64,000 nt of DNA from Mycobacterium simiae. GTDB lineage: Bacteria; Actinomycetota; Actinomycetes; Mycobacteriales; Mycobacteriaceae. The notes under the pieces were generated by a model. It saw nothing but the letters and a program-made list of their open reading frames with translations. It was not told where the DNA came from and ran no database searches. Position numbers and translations under genes: made by a program. The stretch covers positions 3,534,001-3,598,000 of the forward strand of contig NZ_AP022568.1 in assembly GCF_010727605.1 (NCBI RefSeq), in the 5' to 3' direction. Below are positions 60,269-64,000 of the stretch, piece by piece (the first letter of the stretch is position 1; each line of letters begins with the position of its first letter).

Positions 60269-60299
60269 AAAGAACACTAATACATTATCTGTATAGTTG
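60269..60299. promoter_or_regulatory. AT-rich operator with ATACA-N5-TGTAT, copy 2
   Basis: It starts AAAGAACACT and contains ATACA (60280-60284) and TGTAT (60290-60294), followed by AGTTG. It shares 26 of 28 bases with 32351-32378. It sits in the divergent gap of P450 (60250) and crotonase (60352), so it can control both. Confidence 0.7.
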
Positions 60300-60351
60300 C
60301 ACCATGCTGACGGCGTGGTGATCATCTGCCCGGTGTTGAGGAGGACGAACG

Positions 60352-61164
60352 ATGGAAACGCGAGAACTCGAGCACGTGATCTACCAGAAGGACGGCCCAA
60401 TCGCGCGGATCATCCTCAACAACCCGGACGCCGCCAACGCCCAGAGCTCGGAAATGGTCCACAGCGTCAACGAGGCGCTTGACGACGCGCAGTACGACTA
60501 TGACATCAAGGTCGTCATCATCAAGGCTAACGGTAAGGGGTTCTGCTCCGGCCACATCCCCACCGGTGCGTATCCGGAGTTCATGGCGGAGCTGCAAGCG
60601 TCCGGAAAGGTGTGGCGTTCCGCCGCACAGTTGTTCCTGTGGCCGGTGCTGAAGTTGTGGGAATTTCCCAAGCCGGTGATCGCCCAGGTGCACGGGTACG
60701 CGATCGGCGGGGGTACCACCTGGGCGCTGATCCCCGAGATCACCGTGTGTTCGGAGGACGCGTGGTTTCAGATGCCTCTGGTGCCGGGGTTCGGCCTGCC
60801 GGGCGCCGAGACCATGTTCGAGCCATGGGTCTTCATGAACTACAAGCGAGCCGCCGAATACCTGTACACCGCTCAGCGGTTGAGCGCGGCGGAAGCGCTC
60901 GAGTTCGGTCTGGTGAACCGCGTAGTCCCCGCCGACCAGCTGGAGGCCACGGTGGAGGAACTGGCCGCACAAATCGCCAAGGCGCCGCTGATCACGTTGC
61001 AGGCCGTCAAGTCCGGCGTCATCCGCGCGTGGGAGACGATGGGGTTCCGCACCCATCAGCAGGCCACCAACGACCTGCAGGCGATGGTGACCGGCAGCAA
61101 GGAGTTCCAGCAATTCATGGCGGAGCTGATGAAGAAGGGCTCCAAACCCACCGAGCGCATCTAG
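60352..61164 (+). CDS. Crotonase-fold enoyl-CoA hydratase/isomerase family protein
   Basis: A 270-aa protein. ILNNPDAANAQSSEM and IKANGKGFCSGH are the fold marks; HGYAIGGGTTWALIPEITV is the oxyanion loop, with Thr in place of the first Glu; the second position reads MPLVPGFGLPG with no Glu. It is probably not a simple hydratase. Start ATG 60352 with GAGGAGG upstream. Coupled to the acyl-CoA dehydrogenase 2 bp later. Confidence 0.9.
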   Translation: METRELEHVIYQKDGPIARIILNNPDAANAQSSEMVHSVNEALDDAQYDYDIKVVIIKANGKGFCSGHIPTGAYPEFMAELQASGKVWRSAAQLFLWPVLKLWEFPKPVIAQVHGYAIGGGTTWALIPEITVCSEDAWFQMPLVPGFGLPGAETMFEPWVFMNYKRAAEYLYTAQRLSAAEALEFGLVNRVVPADQLEATVEELAAQIAKAPLITLQAVKSGVIRAWETMGFRTHQQATNDLQAMVTGSKEFQQFMAELMKKGSKPTERI

Positions 61165-61166
61165 CC

Positions 61167-62369
61167 ATGCCGCGCAAGCCCATCATCCAATTTGGCGGTG
61201 ACGAAAGCACCGAGTCACTGCGGGCCTGCGTCCGTGAGTGGCTGTTACACAACCTCGCCGACGAATTCCGCCGCAGCGCCGCGAATCCCGACTACTTGCC
61301 GCGCGACGCCCACGAGCGTGCCATCGCGTTCTGCAGAAAGTTGCACGAGCAGGGATGGTTCGTGCCGCACTGGCCCGCCGAGTACGAAGGCGGCGGACGC
61401 GGGATCGTCGAACAGGTGGTCATTCGGGAGGAACTCGCTTATGCAGGCGCGCCGCTGGTGAACACCAACGGCGTCAACATGCTGGCACCGGTGTTGTTCA
61501 AATACGGCACGGCCGAACAAAAGGCGGAGCATCTGCCCGCCATTGCGCGCTCGGAACGGATGTGGGCACAGGGTTATTCGGAGCCGGAGGCCGGCTCGGA
61601 CCTGGCGTCGCTGCGCATGACGGCTCGACGAGATGGCGATGAGTACGTCCTCGACGGACAAAAGACTTGGACCAGCAACGGCATGCTAGCGGACTGGATT
61701 TTCGTCCTGGCCCGCACCTCGCCGGTGGCGGACAGACGCCAAGCCGGAATCTCGTTCTTCCTCGTGGACCTGGAGAGTCCGGGGATCACGCGCCGGCCCA
61801 TTCGGTCCATGACCGGGTATCCGACGTTCGCGGAGGAATTCTTCGACGGTGTACGGGTGCCGGCGGCCAACCTCGTCGGGGCCGAGGGGGAGGGGTGGAC
61901 GGTCGGGAAGGCGCTGCTCGACGCCGAGCGGTCAAATGTCACCAGGGCGGCCCAGGCGCAGCGCTATCTCGATGAGCTCATCGACTGGTGCCATGCGCAG
62001 AGGGGCTCAACGCACGACCCGCTGTCCGATCCGGCCAACCGCATCGCGTTGGCCCGCGCCGTCGAACGCGTTGAGGTGGGCCGCGCCCTGTCGTACCGGG
62101 TGGCGCACCAACAGGCTGCCGGCGCGCTGGATCCCGCGCTGCCGTCGTTGTCGAAGCTGTATCACTCCGAACTGACCGCGGAACTTCGCGGCCTCGGGGC
62201 CCAGATCCTGGGTCCGGCAGGCGAACTCATGCCGGACGATCCCCGCGCCGTGCTCGACGGGCACTTCTCCGAAGGTCTCTTGCTGTCGGTGCTCCACACG
62301 ATCGGTGGTGGCACCAGCGAGATCCAACGCGACCTGATCTCGACTGTCGGTTTGGGCATGCCGCGCTGA
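61167..62369 (+). CDS. Acyl-CoA dehydrogenase
   Basis: A 400-aa FAD enzyme without a nearby small partner. AQGYSEPEAGSDLASLRMTA and LDGQKTWTSNGMLADW are the FAD segments; the end TIGGGTSEIQRDLISTVGLG keeps the Gln/Arg-rich tail, with Gly before GT. It introduces a double bond alpha,beta to CoA. Convergent with the crotonase at 62372, 2 bp apart. Confidence 0.91.
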   Translation: MPRKPIIQFGGDESTESLRACVREWLLHNLADEFRRSAANPDYLPRDAHERAIAFCRKLHEQGWFVPHWPAEYEGGGRGIVEQVVIREELAYAGAPLVNTNGVNMLAPVLFKYGTAEQKAEHLPAIARSERMWAQGYSEPEAGSDLASLRMTARRDGDEYVLDGQKTWTSNGMLADWIFVLARTSPVADRRQAGISFFLVDLESPGITRRPIRSMTGYPTFAEEFFDGVRVPAANLVGAEGEGWTVGKALLDAERSNVTRAAQAQRYLDELIDWCHAQRGSTHDPLSDPANRIALARAVERVEVGRALSYRVAHQQAAGALDPALPSLSKLYHSELTAELRGLGAQILGPAGELMPDDPRAVLDGHFSEGLLLSVLHTIGGGTSEIQRDLISTVGLGMPR

Positions 62370-62371
62370 CG

Positions 62372-63130
62372 TCAGGAGTAGGCGGCTCGTCCTTTGGCGG
62401 CCGCCGAACGCTGCTGCGCCACCGTCGCCATCGCCAGCTCGAGCGGATGAAAGGCGGCGAGTTGCGCGGCCTCAGCGGAATTGATCAGCCGTTTGGTCAT
62501 TTCGACCGCCCCGGTTTCGGCTTGCGCCAGCTGGAGGGCGATGGCCTGCGCACGCACCATCGCCGATCCCGGCGCCACCACGTCGGTGACCAGCCCCAGC
62601 CGCTCGGCCTCAGCCGCTGACAGGCGGACCCCGCGCAGCAGCAACGACGCGGCGCGATGCTTCCCCAACTGCTGCGTCAGGCGCCACGCCAACCCGCCGT
62701 CGGGAACCACAGCGCGAGCCACGAACGGCGCGGCGAAGTACGCGTCGGACGCGCACACGACCAAGTCGCACGACAGCGCCAGGCTCCAACCGAGGCCGAC
62801 GGCCGCTCCCTCGATCGCGGCAATGGTCGGCACCGGCACCGCTTTGAGTTGCTCCAGCACGCGTTGGGCATGTTCGACACGCCCGGCCGGGCCCAGCGGG
62901 CCAGTGCCGTGTGCCGGCCCGGTCTTCAAATCGCCACCCGCACAGAAGAAGCCGTCCGCGCCCGCCAACACAACGCCACGAAGGTCATCCGCGACGACTC
63001 GGTGAAGCACCTCCGACAGTTCGGTCCACGACTCGTAGCGCAGGGCGTTGCGCTGTCGCGGCCGGTTGAGCAGCACCAGGGCTACGCCGTCGCGGTCTTC
63101 GCGGCGAATCAGTGGATCGCTCACTGTCAC
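62372..63130 (-). CDS. Crotonase-fold enoyl-CoA hydratase/isomerase family protein
   Basis: A 252-aa protein. LLNRPRQRNALRYESW and LAGADGFFCAGGD are typical; GAAVGLGWSLALSCDLV has Ser in place of the first Glu; the second reads PFVARAVVPDGGLAW with the PDGG Asp. Start GTG 63130, overlapping the upstream stop by 4 bases; the frame opens to 63184 without support. An isomerase is more likely than a hydratase. Confidence 0.88.
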   Translation of the reverse strand: MTVSDPLIRREDRDGVALVLLNRPRQRNALRYESWTELSEVLHRVVADDLRGVVLAGADGFFCAGGDLKTGPAHGTGPLGPAGRVEHAQRVLEQLKAVPVPTIAAIEGAAVGLGWSLALSCDLVVCASDAYFAAPFVARAVVPDGGLAWRLTQQLGKHRAASLLLRGVRLSAAEAERLGLVTDVVAPGSAMVRAQAIALQLAQAETGAVEMTKRLINSAEAAQLAAFHPLELAMATVAQQRSAAAKGRAAYS

Positions 63131-63927
63131 TGTCGGCCGAGGAACTTGTCGATGGCGGCCCGATGCTCGGGCGTGGTGAAACACTCTGTCTCGGCTGAGA
63201 TCCCGTATTCGAGGATGCCGGTGATCGCGCGCTGGGCATGCAAGTTCAGCGTCCGTTTCGTATCCTGCACGGCCCGGGGCGGCAACGCGGCGAGGCGGTG
63301 GGCAATCGACAGACCCTCCTGCTTGATATCCGAATGCAGAACAACCCGGTTGGCCAAGCCCAACTCGACCGCCTTATCGGCCTTGATGCGTTCGCCGAGC
63401 ATCAAATACTCCTTGGCCTTCAACAGGCTCATCAGCAGCGGCCAGAGCACCGAGCCACCATCGCCGGCGACCAGGCCACTGGCGACATGAGTGTCGGCGA
63501 AAAAGGCCCGATCGGACATCAAGACGATGTCGCACAACACCGCGATGCTGCATCCAAAGCCGACCGCGGGCCCGTTGACCGCCGCGACGACGGGCAGCGG
63601 AAAGTCGATCATGTCGCGCACGATGCGCCGGGCGTCCCGCATCCCGGCACGTCGGGTCACCGGGTTGTTAACGTGAGTTTCCAGCCACTCCACCAAATTG
63701 CCGCCGGCAGAGAAGTAATCGCCCGTGCCGGTAATCAACACCGCGCGCGCTTCGGGATCCTCGGCCAGCGTCGCCCACAGTCTCGTAAATGCCGTGTGCA
63801 TCGTGTTGTTGACCGCGTTGGCGTCGTCAGGGTTGTTCAGCGTCACGATCCGGACGGGACCGTCGGAGGCCACGAGGATCTCCTCGCACCCGGTCAGTTC
63901 CGACGTGCCCTGCGGTAGCTCGGTCAT
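63127..63927 (-). CDS. Crotonase-fold enoyl-CoA hydratase/isomerase family protein
   Basis: A 266-aa protein. LNNPDDANAVNNTMHTAF and ITGTGDYFSAGGN are typical; NGPAVGFGCSIAVLCDIV has Ser in place of the first Glu; the second is THVASGLVAGDGGSVLW with a GDGG Asp. Start ATG 63927. It overlaps the short end of a further gene upstream. Two adjacent crotonases with PDGG/GDGG suggest paired isomerisation steps. Confidence 0.9.
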   Translation of the reverse strand: MTELPQGTSELTGCEEILVASDGPVRIVTLNNPDDANAVNNTMHTAFTRLWATLAEDPEARAVLITGTGDYFSAGGNLVEWLETHVNNPVTRRAGMRDARRIVRDMIDFPLPVVAAVNGPAVGFGCSIAVLCDIVLMSDRAFFADTHVASGLVAGDGGSVLWPLLMSLLKAKEYLMLGERIKADKAVELGLANRVVLHSDIKQEGLSIAHRLAALPPRAVQDTKRTLNLHAQRAITGILEYGISAETECFTTPEHRAAIDKFLGRQ

Positions 63928-63933
63928 GGGCGG

Positions 63934-64000
63934 TCAGCCGTCCTCGCGCGGCGCCAGCCACGCCGATCGTCTGGTTTGGACGAACGCGTCTCGGTCATGA
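63934..64000 (-). CDS. C-terminal end of an upstream gene (edge of window)
   Basis: The minus-strand frame HDRDAFVQTRRSAWLAPREDG ends with TGA at 63934-63936, 6 bp before the ATG of the crotonase. The RDAF tail resembles the end of crotonase-fold proteins. Only about 22 codons are visible, so the assignment is tentative. Confidence 0.45.
   Translation of the reverse strand, partial: HDRDAFVQTRRSAWLAPREDG

Overview
The window looks like a chromosomal segment of a mycobacterium, probably a non-tuberculous species. The DNA is GC-rich. It carries an MmpS/MmpL pair, a DUF732 exported protein, a mycofactocin-type SDR, four cytochrome P450s, five acyl-CoA dehydrogenases and many short gene overlaps of the ATGA or GTGA type. 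I could not check the species. No tRNA, rRNA, CRISPR array, transposase or prophage gene was seen.

Left part (1-29 kb): a redox and stress region. After the 3' part-gene of a thiolase come a small unknown gene and a DUF417 (RclC-like) membrane protein. Three very large STAND-ATPase LuxR-type regulators follow (2332-11041, all minus strand); the last two are tandem paralogues sharing a 129-bp identical block. Next are a Cys-rich protein and a plus-strand operon (12508-17157) with two medium-chain oxidoreductases, an exported cupin, a DoxX-like protein and an FAD disulfide reductase. A minus-strand set (17228-20700) encodes a nitroreductase, RidA-like, aldo/keto reductase, cupin and SDR proteins. 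The main discovery is a 42-bp composite element present five times, each time in the same orientation upstream of a gene or operon of this region. In three cases its palindrome lies 173-176 bp from the start codon. It appears to define an undescribed local regulon, plausibly run by one of the LuxR-type proteins. MmpS/MmpL, an MFS exporter, a GNAT protein, an NmrA-like protein with a cupin, and a DUF732 protein close this half.

Right part (30-64 kb): a dense catabolic gene cluster. It has a Rieske oxygenase, four P450s, five acyl-CoA dehydrogenases (two adjacent large/small pairs), five family III CoA-transferase domains on four genes, five crotonase-fold proteins, five SDRs (one a remnant), two amidohydrolases, an SMP-30 protein, a SnoaL protein, a VOC protein and a DUF35 plus thiolase-fold pair. 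The run 35139-42111 resembles the steroid side-chain (igr-type) logic: acyl-CoA dehydrogenase heteromer, DUF35/Ltp2-like aldolase and P450. It lacks a MaoC hydratase and uses CoA-transferases; no acyl-CoA ligase is visible. The substrate is probably a cyclic terpenoid- or steroid-like acid, which is inference. No TetR or other regulator is encoded here, yet six promoters share an AT-rich motif (core AGAACA), so the regulator must lie elsewhere. Two gene remnants, an adenylate cyclase and an SDR, mark past rearrangement.
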